Positions 49,167 through 57,638 of a DNA stretch of 64,000 nt are shown piece by piece; the stretch's first letter is position 1, and the number at the start of each line of letters is the position of its first letter. The stretch is from contig CALWZK010000002.1 in the NCBI GenBank assembly GCA_944386015.1, positions 42,602 through 106,601 on the forward strand, written 5' to 3'. This stretch comes from an uncultured Faecalibacterium sp. GTDB taxonomy: Bacteria; Bacillota; Clostridia; Oscillospirales; Ruminococcaceae. The notes under the pieces were generated by a model, which worked only from the letters and a program-made list of their open reading frames with translations, did no database searches and was not told the origin of the DNA. The position numbers were made by a program, and so were the translations under genes.

Positions 49167-51089
49167 TTACTGGATGTGCAGTTCCTCCAGCTGGGCCAGC
49201 CAGGCCGCAGCCGAGGCATCGCTGGGCATCCGCCAGTCTCCCCGGGGGGAGAGGGTGACGCTGCCCACCTTGGGGCCGTCGGGCAGGCAGCTGCGCTTGA
49301 ACTGCTGGGCGAAGAACCGCCAATAGAAGCTCCGCAGCCACTTGTAGAGGACGGCGTCGGGGTATTCGGGCCGGCCCGCAAAGGCGGCCTTGGCCAGACG
49401 GAAAATCTTGCGGGGGCCAAAGCCGAACCGCAGCACATAGTACAGGCAGAAATCGTGGAGCTCATAGGGCCCCACCAGCTCCTCGGTGCGCTGGGCGATC
49501 TCCCCGTCCTTGGCGGGCAGCAGCTCGGGGGACACCGGGGTGTCCAGGATGTCCAGCAGCACCTGCCGCAGGGCCTCATCCTGGGCGATGTCGGCCTCAT
49601 ACCGCACCAGATGGCGCACCAGGGTCTTGGGGACCCCGGCGTTGACGCCGTACATGCTCATGTGGTCGCCGTTGTAGGTGGCCCAGCCCAGGGCCAGCTC
49701 GGACAGGTCGCCGGTGCCCACCACAAAGCCGCCGTTGTAGTTGGCGATGTCCATCAGCTCCAGGGTGCGGACCCGGGCCTGGCTGTTTTCAAAGGTCACG
49801 TCGGGGGTCTTGCCGTCGTGGCCGATGTCGGCAAAGTGGCTGCGGACGGTGTTGGTGATGTTGACCTCCCGGAAAGAGACCCCCAGCTCCTGGCAGAGGA
49901 TCTCGGCGTTGCTGCGGGTGCGCCTGGTGGTGCCGAAGCAGGGCATGGTCACCGCCAGCACATCGGCGGCGGGGCGGCCCAGCTGGGCCATGGCCCGGGC
50001 TGCCACCAGCAGGGCCAGGCAGCTGTCCAGCCCGCCCGAAATGCCGATCACAGCCGTCTTGGCGTGGGTGTGCTCGATCCGCTTGGCCAGGCCGTCGGCC
50101 TGCATCCGCAGGATCAGCTCACACCGCTCGGCCCGGCGCTTGGGGTCCCCCGGCACAAAGGGGGCCGGGTCAATCCACCGGGTCAGCTTGGTCTCGGTGA
50201 CGGCCAGGTCAAAGTACACCCTCTGGTACCCCTCCTCCGAGGGGACAAAGCTGGTGTTCCGGGCCCGCTCGGCCAGCATCCGGGCGCAGTCCAGCTCGGT
50301 CTCGGCGTCGCCGCCGGCGAAAGGCAGGGCCTCGGCCAGCATGGAACCGTTTTCAGCAATCAGGTTGTGGCCCGAGAACACCATGTCCTGGGTGCTCTCC
50401 CCGTGGCCTGCCGAGGCGTAGAGGTAGCAGCACAGCAGGCGGGCCGACTGGTTGGCCACCAGGGCCCGGCGGTATTCCGCCTTGCCCACCGTCTCATCGC
50501 TGGCCGACAGGTTGGCGATGACGGTAGCCCCGGCCATGGCGTGGAAGGTGGAGGGGGGCAAAGCGCTCCACAGATCCTCACACACCTCGACGCCCAGCAC
50601 AAACTCGGGCATCTGGCGGCAGGCAAACAGCAGAGATGTGCCGAAAGGCACCTGCCACTTCCCCACCATCACAGTGCGGACTTCTTTGGAGCCGGGGGTG
50701 AAGTGGCGCTTTTCGTAAAATTCGCCGTAGTTGGGCAGGTAAGTCTTGGGGACAAGGCCCAGCAGCTGCCCCCGGCTGACGGCGGCGGCACAGTTGTACA
50801 GCTTGCCGTTCACCAGCACCGGCAGCCCCACCAGGGCCACCAGGTCCATCGACTGGCTGGCCTTGCAGATCACATCCAGCCCTTCCAGGGCCGCCTGCTG
50901 CAAAGCCTGCTGGAAAAACAGATCCCCGCAGGTGTAGCCGGTGAGGCACAGCTCAGGGAACACCGCCAGCTTGACCCCCCGGGCCGCGCAGTCTTTGAGG
51001 GCCGAGACAATCTGCCCGGCATTGTAGGCGCAGTCCGCCACCCGCAGGGCGGGAGAAAGGGCCGCAGCTTTCAGAAAACCATCCTTCAT
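49167..51089 (-). CDS. nadE: Glutamine-dependent NAD+ synthetase
   Basis: This 640-residue two-domain enzyme makes NAD+ from deamido-NAD+, ATP and glutamine. The N-terminal nitrilase-type glutaminase domain shows FPELCLTGYTCGDLF (Glu), KTYLPNYGEFYEKRHF (Lys) and VCEDLW (Cys). The C-terminal synthetase domain has the ATP-binding SGGLDS motif near 360 and GTGDLSELALGW. The ATG at 51089 is preferred over a GTG three codons earlier. It has its own promoter and starts the nadE-nusG-II-lcp operon. Confidence 0.96.
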   Translation of the reverse strand: MKDGFLKAAALSPALRVADCAYNAGQIVSALKDCAARGVKLAVFPELCLTGYTCGDLFFQQALQQAALEGLDVICKASQSMDLVALVGLPVLVNGKLYNCAAAVSRGQLLGLVPKTYLPNYGEFYEKRHFTPGSKEVRTVMVGKWQVPFGTSLLFACRQMPEFVLGVEVCEDLWSALPPSTFHAMAGATVIANLSASDETVGKAEYRRALVANQSARLLCCYLYASAGHGESTQDMVFSGHNLIAENGSMLAEALPFAGGDAETELDCARMLAERARNTSFVPSEEGYQRVYFDLAVTETKLTRWIDPAPFVPGDPKRRAERCELILRMQADGLAKRIEHTHAKTAVIGISGGLDSCLALLVAARAMAQLGRPAADVLAVTMPCFGTTRRTRSNAEILCQELGVSFREVNITNTVRSHFADIGHDGKTPDVTFENSQARVRTLELMDIANYNGGFVVGTGDLSELALGWATYNGDHMSMYGVNAGVPKTLVRHLVRYEADIAQDEALRQVLLDILDTPVSPELLPAKDGEIAQRTEELVGPYELHDFCLYYVLRFGFGPRKIFRLAKAAFAGRPEYPDAVLYKWLRSFYWRFFAQQFKRSCLPDGPKVGSVTLSPRGDWRMPSDASAAAWLAQLEELHIQ

Positions 51090-51166
51090 ACAAGACACAT
51101 CCTGTCCATCTTCACACCGTAATAAGCCGCTCGGCAGAGCCGCTCAAAAAAGTTGATAACAAATTC

Positions 51167-51194
51167 AGTATAGCACAGTTTCACCAAAACGAAA
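51167..51194 (-). promoter_or_regulatory. Putative promoter of nadE
   Basis: On the minus strand TTTCGT-N16-TATACT predicts a start near 51160, 70 bases before nadE; it lies just beyond the rnpB terminator. Confidence 0.55.
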
Positions 51195-51216
51195 AGAAAC
51201 AATCTGTGAAAAGCGC

Positions 51217-51246
51217 AAAAAAAGGGGCCTGCATGTGTGCAGGCCC
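51217..51246 (-). terminator. Terminator of rnpB
   Basis: On the minus strand GGGCCTGC / GCAGGCCC (loop 6 nt) is followed by CTTTTTTT. Confidence 0.93.
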
Positions 51247-51260
51247 TGCCTTCTCAAGGA

Positions 51261-51608
51261 GGAAAACGAGATAGACCGTAAGCCGGGTTCTGTATTAAAC
51301 GACGATCTGTCTAGGCCCGCCATTGCTGACGGGCTCGTGCCGCCTTCGGGACACGCGAGCAGCGCTGTACGTCCCATATAGGCGTTGCTTCCGGTAGGGT
51401 TTACAAAGCCGGATGGTCACCCATCCGCTGGTGAGCTCTTACCTCGCCCTTTCATCCTTACCGCGCCGGAGCGCGGCGGTTTGCTTTCTGTTGCACTTTC
51501 CCTGGGGTCACCCCCGGCTGCCGTTAGCAGTTACCGTGCTCTGCGAAGCCCGGACTTTCCTCAGGACGGTCAAGCCGCCCCGCCGCCGTATGTTCCACTC
51601 GTTTTCCA
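51261..51608 (-). ncRNA. rnpB: RNase P RNA, bacterial class A
   Basis: This 348-nt RNA is the catalytic part of RNase P, which trims tRNA 5' ends. The P1 helix GGAAAACGAG / CTCGTTTTCC sets both ends. Conserved elements are CTGAGGAAAGTCCGGGC after the 5' helix, AGGGAAAGTGCAACAGAAAG, GGTAAGGATGAAAGGGCG, GGTAAGAGCTCACC, and the 3' ACAGAACCCGGCTTACGG. The promoter places transcription start exactly at 51608. Confidence 0.98.
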
Positions 51609-51614
51609 CGCAAC

Positions 51615-51643
51615 ATGATACCATACTCAGCCGTTATTTGCAA
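51615..51643 (-). promoter_or_regulatory. Promoter of rnpB
   Basis: On the minus strand TTGCAA-N17-TATCAT; the hexamer at 51615-51620 is seven bases before the rnpB 5' end. Its -35 is shared with the opposite promoter. Confidence 0.85.
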
Positions 51644-51666
51644 GTCTTGGGATTTTTTGTTATACT
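51638..51666 (+). promoter_or_regulatory. Promoter of the RluA-type gene, sharing its -35 with rnpB
   Basis: TTGCAA-N17-TATACT on the plus strand. TTGCAA at 51638-51643 is its own reverse complement and acts as the -35 for both directions. Confidence 0.8.
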
Positions 51667-51703
51667 GAATAGACATATCCTGCACCCAAAGGAGGGCCGG
51701 CCC

Positions 51704-52612
51704 ATGCGGCTTTATTTCCCTGTCCCCCCCGAGGCGGGGCCGGAGGGGGTGCTGCTGCGGAACTTTCTGCGGGGCTGCGCCCTGTCCACCGACCTGCTGC
51801 GGGGGATCAAGTTCCACAGCGGCGGCTTTCTGGCCGACGGCAAACCGGTGCTGGCCAACCAGCGGGTATATCCCGGCCAGGTGGTGTCCTTTGCCCTCCC
51901 CCCCGAGGAAGGGGGCTGCCTGCCCCAGCCCGAAATCCCGGTGCAGGCGGCCTACGAGGACTTTTTCGCCATCGTGCTGGACAAGCCCGCCGGCCTCGCC
52001 GTCCACCCCACCCTCAACTATCCCGGCGGCACCCTGGCCAACGGCTACGCTGCCCGCCAACTGGCAGAGGGCCGCAGCCCGGTGTTCCGGCCGGTGAACC
52101 GGATCGACAAGGACACCAGCGGCCTGGTGCTGGCGGCCCAGAACCCCTACGCCGCCCCCCTGCTGGCCCGGCACGTGGAAAAGCTCTACTATGCCGTTGT
52201 GGAGGGGGAGCTGCCCCTGGGCCCGGGGGTGATCGACGCCCCCATCGGCCGGCGGGCCGACAGCATCATCGGCCGCTGCGTCACCCCCGAGGGCAAGCCC
52301 AGCCGCACCGAGTATACCATTATAAAGGCGGAGCGGGGCCTCAGCCTGGCGGCCTGCGTGCCGGTCACCGGCCGCACCCATCAGATCCGGGTCCACTTTG
52401 CCTCCATCGGCCACCCCCTGGCGGGGGATGACCTCTACGGCGGCCGCCGGGACCGGATTGGCCGGCAGGCGCTCCACTGCGCCCGGCAGCAGTTTCAGGT
52501 GCCCCAGGGCCGCCCCGTGGCGGACGGCTTCCGGGTGGACACCCCCCTGCGGCTGGCGCCTGTGACGGTGGAAAGCCCCCTGCCCCCCGACATAATTGCG
52601 TTATTTTCGTGA
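51704..52612 (+). CDS. RluA-family RNA pseudouridine synthase
   Basis: This 302-residue enzyme isomerises uridines in rRNA or tRNA. It has an S4-like N-terminal part (LLRNFLRGCALSTDLLRGIKFHSGGFLADGK), the catalytic RIDKDTSGLVLAAQN with the active Asp, and GRTHQIRVHFASIGHPLAGDDLYGG, all typical of RluD-like enzymes. The ATG at 51704 has GGAGGG upstream; the frame stays open 97 codons further into rnpB and is rejected there. The precise target base cannot be told. Confidence 0.93.
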   Translation: MRLYFPVPPEAGPEGVLLRNFLRGCALSTDLLRGIKFHSGGFLADGKPVLANQRVYPGQVVSFALPPEEGGCLPQPEIPVQAAYEDFFAIVLDKPAGLAVHPTLNYPGGTLANGYAARQLAEGRSPVFRPVNRIDKDTSGLVLAAQNPYAAPLLARHVEKLYYAVVEGELPLGPGVIDAPIGRRADSIIGRCVTPEGKPSRTEYTIIKAERGLSLAACVPVTGRTHQIRVHFASIGHPLAGDDLYGGRRDRIGRQALHCARQQFQVPQGRPVADGFRVDTPLRLAPVTVESPLPPDIIALFS

Positions 52613-52651
52613 AAAGTCGGTGAAAGGTTGATCCAAAATCTGTGCAAAACC

Positions 52652-52679
52652 TTGCCTCAGGGCCCGCCGGGTGTATAAT
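52652..52679 (+). promoter_or_regulatory. Promoter of the M23 hydrolase leader
   Basis: TTGCCT-N16-TATAAT, 40 bp past the RluA-type stop, predicts a start near 52686 and a leader of about 185 nt. Confidence 0.75.
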
Positions 52680-52696
52680 TTAGATAAGAAATGCAG

Positions 52697-52733
52697 GGCC
52701 CGGCAGCCGCTGGTCTGGCCGGGCCGTCTTTTT
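52697..52733 (+). terminator. Terminator-like hairpin inside the M23 gene leader
   Basis: GGCCCGGC / GCCGGGCC (52697-52704 / 52718-52725) is followed by GTCTTTTT only about 45 nt after the predicted start. It would end most transcripts unless an alternative fold forms, so it may be an attenuator. Complementary GC-rich runs (GGCCGGG at about 52793; CCCCGGGCAGCGGCCGG at about 52811) lie downstream. Confidence 0.6.
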
Positions 52734-52870
52734 GTGCATCGACTTTGCGTACAGGGGACAGGCCTTGGGCCTTGCTCCCTTTTTCCCGGTTTGGCCGGGT
52801 ATTGCTGCTGCCCCGGGCAGCGGCCGGCCCCTGCAGGGGGCCCAATCCCACCGGAAGGAGAACCACTCTT

Positions 52871-54736
52871 TTGATTGACGATAAAATCCAGGAGCAGCAG
52901 GAGGCCCAGCAGCCGGCCTCCCCGCCTCCTCTGACAACAAAAGAAAAACTGCGGGCCTTCTGGGCGCGGATCCAGTGCAGCAGCCTGCTGCGCCGCCATC
53001 ATTTCCGTGCCCGGACCCGCCACCGGATGGAAGGGTTCAGCGCCATCCTGCGCCACATCCCCCTGGCCCGCCAGACCGGGGAGTTCCTGTATTCCCTGGG
53101 CTTCACCGGTGAATACACCATGATCCAGGCCTGGCGCACCACCCGGGCCGCCGCCCTGTGGCTGGCCGCCGCCTTCCTGGCGGCCTGGCACCAGGTGGCC
53201 GAAATCGCCTTCCCCGGGGCCCGCACCGTCCTGCGGGAGCTGTTCGACCCCATTTACCTGTTCTGCCGGGGCATCCGCAACATCTGGGTCTACGGCAACA
53301 CCGTCCGGCGGGAGAAAGGCTTCTGGGCCGGCATCGCCGCCGACATCGCCTATCTAGGCCGGGGCATCGCCCGCTACGCCCGGCTGGTGCCCAAAATGGT
53401 GGTCTACTTCCTGCCCATAGGGGCCCTGGCCGTCCTGCTGGCTGTGGTCCAGCTGATGGTGGGCAGCCCCTACACCCTGGCGGTGGACGTCAACGGCGTC
53501 ACGGTGGGCCATGTAGCCAACGAGGATGTCTTTGATTCCGCCCGGGAGGACGTGCTCCAGCGCGTCAACTATGCCGGCACCAGCAGCGACACCCAGCTGA
53601 CCATCGAGCCCACCTACCGGCTGGCCATTTCCAGCGACGTGCTGGACGAGAGCCAGATGGCCGACGCCATCCTCTCGGCCGTCAGCGACGAGATCACCGA
53701 GGGCACCGCCCTCTATCTGGACGGCGAACTGACCGCCGTCTGCGCCGAGGGGGACCAGCTCCAGATGTACCTGGACGGGATGCTGGACGCCTACAAGGAC
53801 CCCAATGACCCCGACGCTGTGGTCAGCTTCAACCGCACCGTCACCCTGGAGGACGGCCTCTACTTCACCGACAGCTTTATGGACTACGCCGACGTGGTGG
53901 CCCTGCTGTCGGGGGTGCGGCAGGCCCAGCAGGTCTACACCGTCCAGCAGGGGGACAGCGTCAGCCTGATCGCCACCAAGAACAACCTGACCACCGCCAA
54001 GCTGTGCGAGCTCAACGGCATCACCCCTGACACCGCCATCTACCCCGGGGACGAGCTGATTGTCACTCGGGAGGAGGCCATGCTGGAGGTCCATATCACC
54101 AAGAATGTCACCTGGACCGAGGAGATCCCCTTCACCACCGAGAAGACCCAGTCCAGCGACTACGCCTACGGCACCACCCACACCGTCCAGGAGGGTGAAA
54201 ACGGCGTGCGGACCATCACGGCCCAGAACGTCTACGACACCGAGGGCAACCTGCTGTCCCAAACCATCACCAGCAGCGAGGTCACCAAAGAGCCGGTGAC
54301 CCGGGAGATTGTGGTGGGCACCAAGCTGCCCAGCGGCAGCGTGGCCCAGGTGGGCAGCGGCACCTTCATCTGGCCTGTACCCAAGTATACCTATTGCTCC
54401 CGCTGGTACTCCAGCAGCCACAAGGGCGTTGACATCAACGCGCCGGCGGGCACCCCCATCTACGCCTCTTCCAGCGGCGTGGTCAGCAAGGCCGGCTATG
54501 AGCGGGCGGGCGCCGGCACCGGCTACGGCTACTCCCTCATCATCAACCACGGCAACGGCTACAGCACCCTGTACGCCCACTGCCTGTCCCTGTCCGTCAG
54601 CGCCGGCCAGGCCGTCCGCCAGGGCCAGCTGATCGGCTATGTAGGCTCCACCGGCCGCTCCACCGGCAACCACTGCCACTTCGAGATCCGGTACAACGGC
54701 CGTTACCTGCCGCCCCAGAACTACTTCAAGAAATAA
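52871..54736 (+). CDS. Membrane-anchored M23 peptidase with LysM and G5 domains
   Basis: This 621-residue cell-wall hydrolase has a cytoplasmic basic N-terminus, two hydrophobic segments (about 92-108 and 175-200), an extracellular region, LysM (about 355-400, YTVQQGDSVSLIATKNNLTT), a G5 domain (about 405-490), and a C-terminal M23 metallopeptidase with HKGVDI and HCHFEI zinc motifs. It should cut peptide cross-links in peptidoglycan. The start is TTG at 52871 with GGAAGGAG ten bases upstream; no ATG fits. A terminator-like hairpin in its leader suggests control by attenuation. Confidence 0.9.
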   Translation: MIDDKIQEQQEAQQPASPPPLTTKEKLRAFWARIQCSSLLRRHHFRARTRHRMEGFSAILRHIPLARQTGEFLYSLGFTGEYTMIQAWRTTRAAALWLAAAFLAAWHQVAEIAFPGARTVLRELFDPIYLFCRGIRNIWVYGNTVRREKGFWAGIAADIAYLGRGIARYARLVPKMVVYFLPIGALAVLLAVVQLMVGSPYTLAVDVNGVTVGHVANEDVFDSAREDVLQRVNYAGTSSDTQLTIEPTYRLAISSDVLDESQMADAILSAVSDEITEGTALYLDGELTAVCAEGDQLQMYLDGMLDAYKDPNDPDAVVSFNRTVTLEDGLYFTDSFMDYADVVALLSGVRQAQQVYTVQQGDSVSLIATKNNLTTAKLCELNGITPDTAIYPGDELIVTREEAMLEVHITKNVTWTEEIPFTTEKTQSSDYAYGTTHTVQEGENGVRTITAQNVYDTEGNLLSQTITSSEVTKEPVTREIVVGTKLPSGSVAQVGSGTFIWPVPKYTYCSRWYSSSHKGVDINAPAGTPIYASSSGVVSKAGYERAGAGTGYGYSLIINHGNGYSTLYAHCLSLSVSAGQAVRQGQLIGYVGSTGRSTGNHCHFEIRYNGRYLPPQNYFKK

Positions 54737-54797
54737 CCGGGCATCTGCCTTTGCCCCCGCCCGGATTCACCCATCAACCAAAAGGAGGTCTTGTTGT

Positions 54798-55517
54798 ATG
54801 TCCACTCCCCACATTGCCGCCGAACCCGGCGATTTCGCCAAAACTGTCCTGATGCCGGGGGACCCGCTGCGGGCCCAGTTCATCGCCGAAACCTTTCTGA
54901 AGGATGTCCGCCAGGTCACCGCCGTCCGGGGGATGCTGGGTTTCACCGGCACCTATGAGGGCCGGCCCATCAGCGTCATGGGCAGCGGCATGGGTATGCC
55001 GTCCATCGGCATCTACTCCTATGAGCTGTTCAAATTCTACGATGTGGACAACATCATCCGCATCGGCTCCGCCGGCAGCTACACCGACAAGGCCAAGCTG
55101 TTCGACGTGGTGCTGGCCACCGGCGCTGTCAGCGAATCCAGCTACGCCAAAACCCAGAGCGGCTTCGAGGGCCACATCACCTTCCCCAGCCAGGAGCTGA
55201 ACAACAAGCTGCGGGCTTCCGCCGCTGAACAGGGCATCCCCCTGATCGAGGGCAACATCCACTCGGCCGACGTGTTCTACCGCCAGCCCTCGGATGAGAA
55301 GCCCGCTTATTGGGAGAAACTGCGGGACCAGCAGGGCTGCGTCTGCGTTGAGATGGAGAGCTTTGCCCTCTTTGCCAACGCCCAGGTCCTGGGCAAGCAC
55401 GCCGCCTGCCTGCTGACCATCTCGGACAGCTTTGTCTCCCCTGAGATCACCACCGCCGAGCAGCGCCAGAAGAGCTTCACCGACATGATGAAGGTGGCCC
55501 TGGGCGCCCGTTACTGA
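54798..55517 (+). CDS. deoD: Purine-nucleoside phosphorylase DeoD
   Basis: DeoD splits purine nucleosides with phosphate to the base and ribose-1-phosphate. The 239-residue protein matches the hexameric low-specificity type: MPGDPLRAQFIAETFL near the start, MGSGMGMPS, RIGSAGSY, and ISDSFVSPE with the base-contacting Asp. AAAGGAGG precedes the ATG. It lies 61 bp behind the M23 gene with only a T-less hairpin between, and 11 bp ahead of cdd, opening the nucleoside-salvage block. Confidence 0.96.
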   Translation: MSTPHIAAEPGDFAKTVLMPGDPLRAQFIAETFLKDVRQVTAVRGMLGFTGTYEGRPISVMGSGMGMPSIGIYSYELFKFYDVDNIIRIGSAGSYTDKAKLFDVVLATGAVSESSYAKTQSGFEGHITFPSQELNNKLRASAAEQGIPLIEGNIHSADVFYRQPSDEKPAYWEKLRDQQGCVCVEMESFALFANAQVLGKHAACLLTISDSFVSPEITTAEQRQKSFTDMMKVALGARY

Positions 55518-55528
55518 GGAGGCGGCCC

Positions 55529-55954
55529 ATGGCAGCATTGACCCGGGAGGAAAAGCAGCAGCTGATCCGCCTGGCCCAGGAGGCCCGCACCCATGCGGTG
55601 GCCCCCTACAGCCGGTTTACGGTGGGGGCTGCCCTCCGCAGCACCGACGGCCAGATCTTCACCGGCTGCAACATTGAAAACGCCGCTTTTACCCCCACCA
55701 ACTGCGCCGAGCGCACCGCCCTGTTCAAGGCGGTCAGCGAGGGGGTCACCCACTTCACCGACATTGCCATTGTGGGGGCCCGCATCGGGGAGATCAACGA
55801 GCTGGTCACCGGCCCCTGCGGGGTGTGCCGCCAGGCCCTGTATGAGTTCTGCGGCCCCTCCCTGAATGTCATCATGGCCAAAACCCCCGACGACTTCATC
55901 GAGCGCACTTTGGGGGAGCTGCTCCCCTTCGGGTTCGGCCCCGCCAACATCTGA
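55529..55954 (+). CDS. cdd: Cytidine deaminase
   Basis: Cdd converts cytidine and deoxycytidine to uridine forms. The 141-residue homotetrameric type is shown by NCAERTALFKA (zinc Cys and catalytic Glu) and PCGVCRQALYEF (two zinc Cys). It is translated close behind deoD and feeds uridine to the pyrimidine-nucleoside phosphorylase at the end of the block. The 222-bp gap behind it holds the promoter of the ABC importer. Confidence 0.96.
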   Translation: MAALTREEKQQLIRLAQEARTHAVAPYSRFTVGAALRSTDGQIFTGCNIENAAFTPTNCAERTALFKAVSEGVTHFTDIAIVGARIGEINELVTGPCGVCRQALYEFCGPSLNVIMAKTPDDFIERTLGELLPFGFGPANI

Positions 55955-56052
55955 CACAGAATCCCTAAAAATCCTGCAGGAAAACGCCGGAATTGTGTTG
56001 ATTTTCTCCATTTTCCCGGCAGATTTGTAAAGATTTTGTAATGGAAATCCGC

Positions 56053-56081
56053 TTGAACCCGACACCCTTTCCCGTTATACT
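56053..56081 (+). promoter_or_regulatory. Sigma-A promoter of the BMP lipoprotein gene
   Basis: TTGAAC-N17-TATACT predicts a start near 56088 with an 89-nt leader. Confidence 0.85.
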
Positions 56082-56176
56082 GGAATGGTAGAGATTGCGG
56101 CGGCACTGCCCCGTTTTTCTCATTTTGGTACCTGTCACAAATGGTTGCATACAAGTGTGAAAAGGAGAGTATTCTT

Positions 56177-57367
56177 ATGCATATGATTTCGCGTCGTAAC
56201 TTCATGGCTGTGGTGGGCGCAGCCGCTGTTGCTTCTGTTCTGACCGCCTGCGGCGGTTCTTCCAGCACCGCATCCAGCACCGCATCCAGCACCGCTGCCT
56301 CTTCCGCCGCTTCCGGCGCAGCTTCCGAGGCCGCTGAGGGCTCCACCGTCTCTTATGTGGCTCTGTGCTGCGACACCGGCACCATCGACGACGAGAGCTT
56401 CAACCAGGCCTGCTGGACTGCCGTCCAGAACTACATGGGCGACAACTGCCAGTACTACATCCCCGACGCTGACGCTTCCGATGAGGAGCGCGAGACCCAG
56501 ATCCGCCGTGCTGTCAGCGACGGCGCCGACACCGTCGTCTGCGTCGGCTACCTGTACGGCGCTTCCCTGGCCTGGGCTGCTGAGCAGTACCCCGACATCC
56601 GCTTCATCGCCATCGACGTGACCCAGGGCGATATCGGCACCGACTCCATCCCCGCCAACTGCTACTGCATCACCTTCAAGGAGGAGCAGGCAGGCTATCT
56701 GGCAGGCTATGCTGTCACCAAGGACGGCTTCACCAAGCTGGGCTTCCTGGGCGGCATCGCTGTTCCCGCCGTCATCCGCTACGGCTACGGCTACATCCAG
56801 GGCATCGACGCAGCTGCCCAGGAGACCGGCAACCCCGTTGAGGTCAACTACTTCTACGGCGGCCAGTTCTACGGCGACGCCAACATCACCTCCCGTATGG
56901 AGGGCTGGTACTCCAACGGCACCGAGATCGTCTTCGCCTGCGGCGGCGGCATCTACACCTCCGCTCTGGAGGCTGCTGTCAAGAGCAACGGCTATGTGAT
57001 CGGCGTTGACGTGGACCAGAACTACATCGGCGAGGAAGGCGTGGCCGACGGCAGCTACAGCTACAACCCCTTCATCACCTCTGCCATGAAGCAGCTGACC
57101 GTGGCTGTGGAGGCTGCCCTGACCGACATCGATGACGGCAACTGGTCCAGCATCGCTGCCACCAACGGCAACTTCGGCCTGCAGGAGGGCGACTACATCG
57201 GCCTGCCCACCGCCGAGGGCAGCTGGAACTTCCGCACCTTCACCGTTGACGAGTACGAGGCCGTCAAGGAGAAGATCGCTTCCGGCGAGATCGTGGTGGA
57301 CAACTCCAGCGAGGACAGCGTCAAGCCCGAAACCAGCGACCTGGTCACTGTCAACTACATCCAGTAA
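56177..57367 (+). CDS. BMP/PnrA-type nucleoside-binding lipoprotein
   Basis: This 396-residue substrate-binding lipoprotein of the Med/BMP family (PnrA, NupN type) captures nucleosides for the ABC importer downstream. The signal reads MHMISRRNFMAVVGAAAVASVLTAC with a lipobox Cys and an SRRNF twin-arginine-like motif, then a Ser/Ala-rich linker. Typical family stretches are DDESFNQACW, QAGYLAGYAV and GVDVDQNYIGEEG. Codons are biased to highly expressed choices. The ATG at 56177 has AAAAGGAG upstream; a 12-codon longer frame is rejected. A strong terminator follows, limiting expression of the permease genes relative to the receptor. Confidence 0.93.
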   Translation: MHMISRRNFMAVVGAAAVASVLTACGGSSSTASSTASSTAASSAASGAASEAAEGSTVSYVALCCDTGTIDDESFNQACWTAVQNYMGDNCQYYIPDADASDEERETQIRRAVSDGADTVVCVGYLYGASLAWAAEQYPDIRFIAIDVTQGDIGTDSIPANCYCITFKEEQAGYLAGYAVTKDGFTKLGFLGGIAVPAVIRYGYGYIQGIDAAAQETGNPVEVNYFYGGQFYGDANITSRMEGWYSNGTEIVFACGGGIYTSALEAAVKSNGYVIGVDVDQNYIGEEGVADGSYSYNPFITSAMKQLTVAVEAALTDIDDGNWSSIAATNGNFGLQEGDYIGLPTAEGSWNFRTFTVDEYEAVKEKIASGEIVVDNSSEDSVKPETSDLVTVNYIQ

Positions 57368-57382
57368 TTTCTACATACCGCA

Positions 57383-57416
57383 AGGGCGGGGCACCGCAGG
57401 GTGCCCGCCCTTTTTG
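57383..57416 (+). terminator. Terminator behind the BMP lipoprotein gene
   Basis: AGGGCGGGGCACC / GGTGCCCGCCCT with one bulged G is followed by TTTTTG. Confidence 0.92.
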
Positions 57417-57557
57417 TTTTGTCCCGGCTTTTGGGCATTGTGCAAGAAAAGCGGGGCGCCGGTTTGTCTGGTTCGACGGTTTCAGAATTTGGTGTTTTTG
57501 ACGGGGACAAAATCGCTTTCTTTTTTGCAAAATGCCAGATTTTGAGACATCTTTTCC

Positions 57558-57587
57558 TTGCAAATCAGCATGAGAATACGTTATAAT
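57558..57587 (+). promoter_or_regulatory. Second promoter, for the importer ATPase and permeases
   Basis: TTGCAA-N18-TATAAT predicts a start near 57594, about 45 bases before the ATPase gene, so the transporter core has its own supply beside read-through. Confidence 0.8.
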
Positions 57588-57638
57588 GGGTAAAGTGATA
57601 ACAATGCGTCACCACCATGTGAAAGGAGAGTGAGCAGA

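Noticed and set aside
52680..52870. ydaO-type c-di-AMP riboswitch in the M23 leader
   Set aside because: The function of the downstream gene fits, but the conserved core sequences of that class could not be found.
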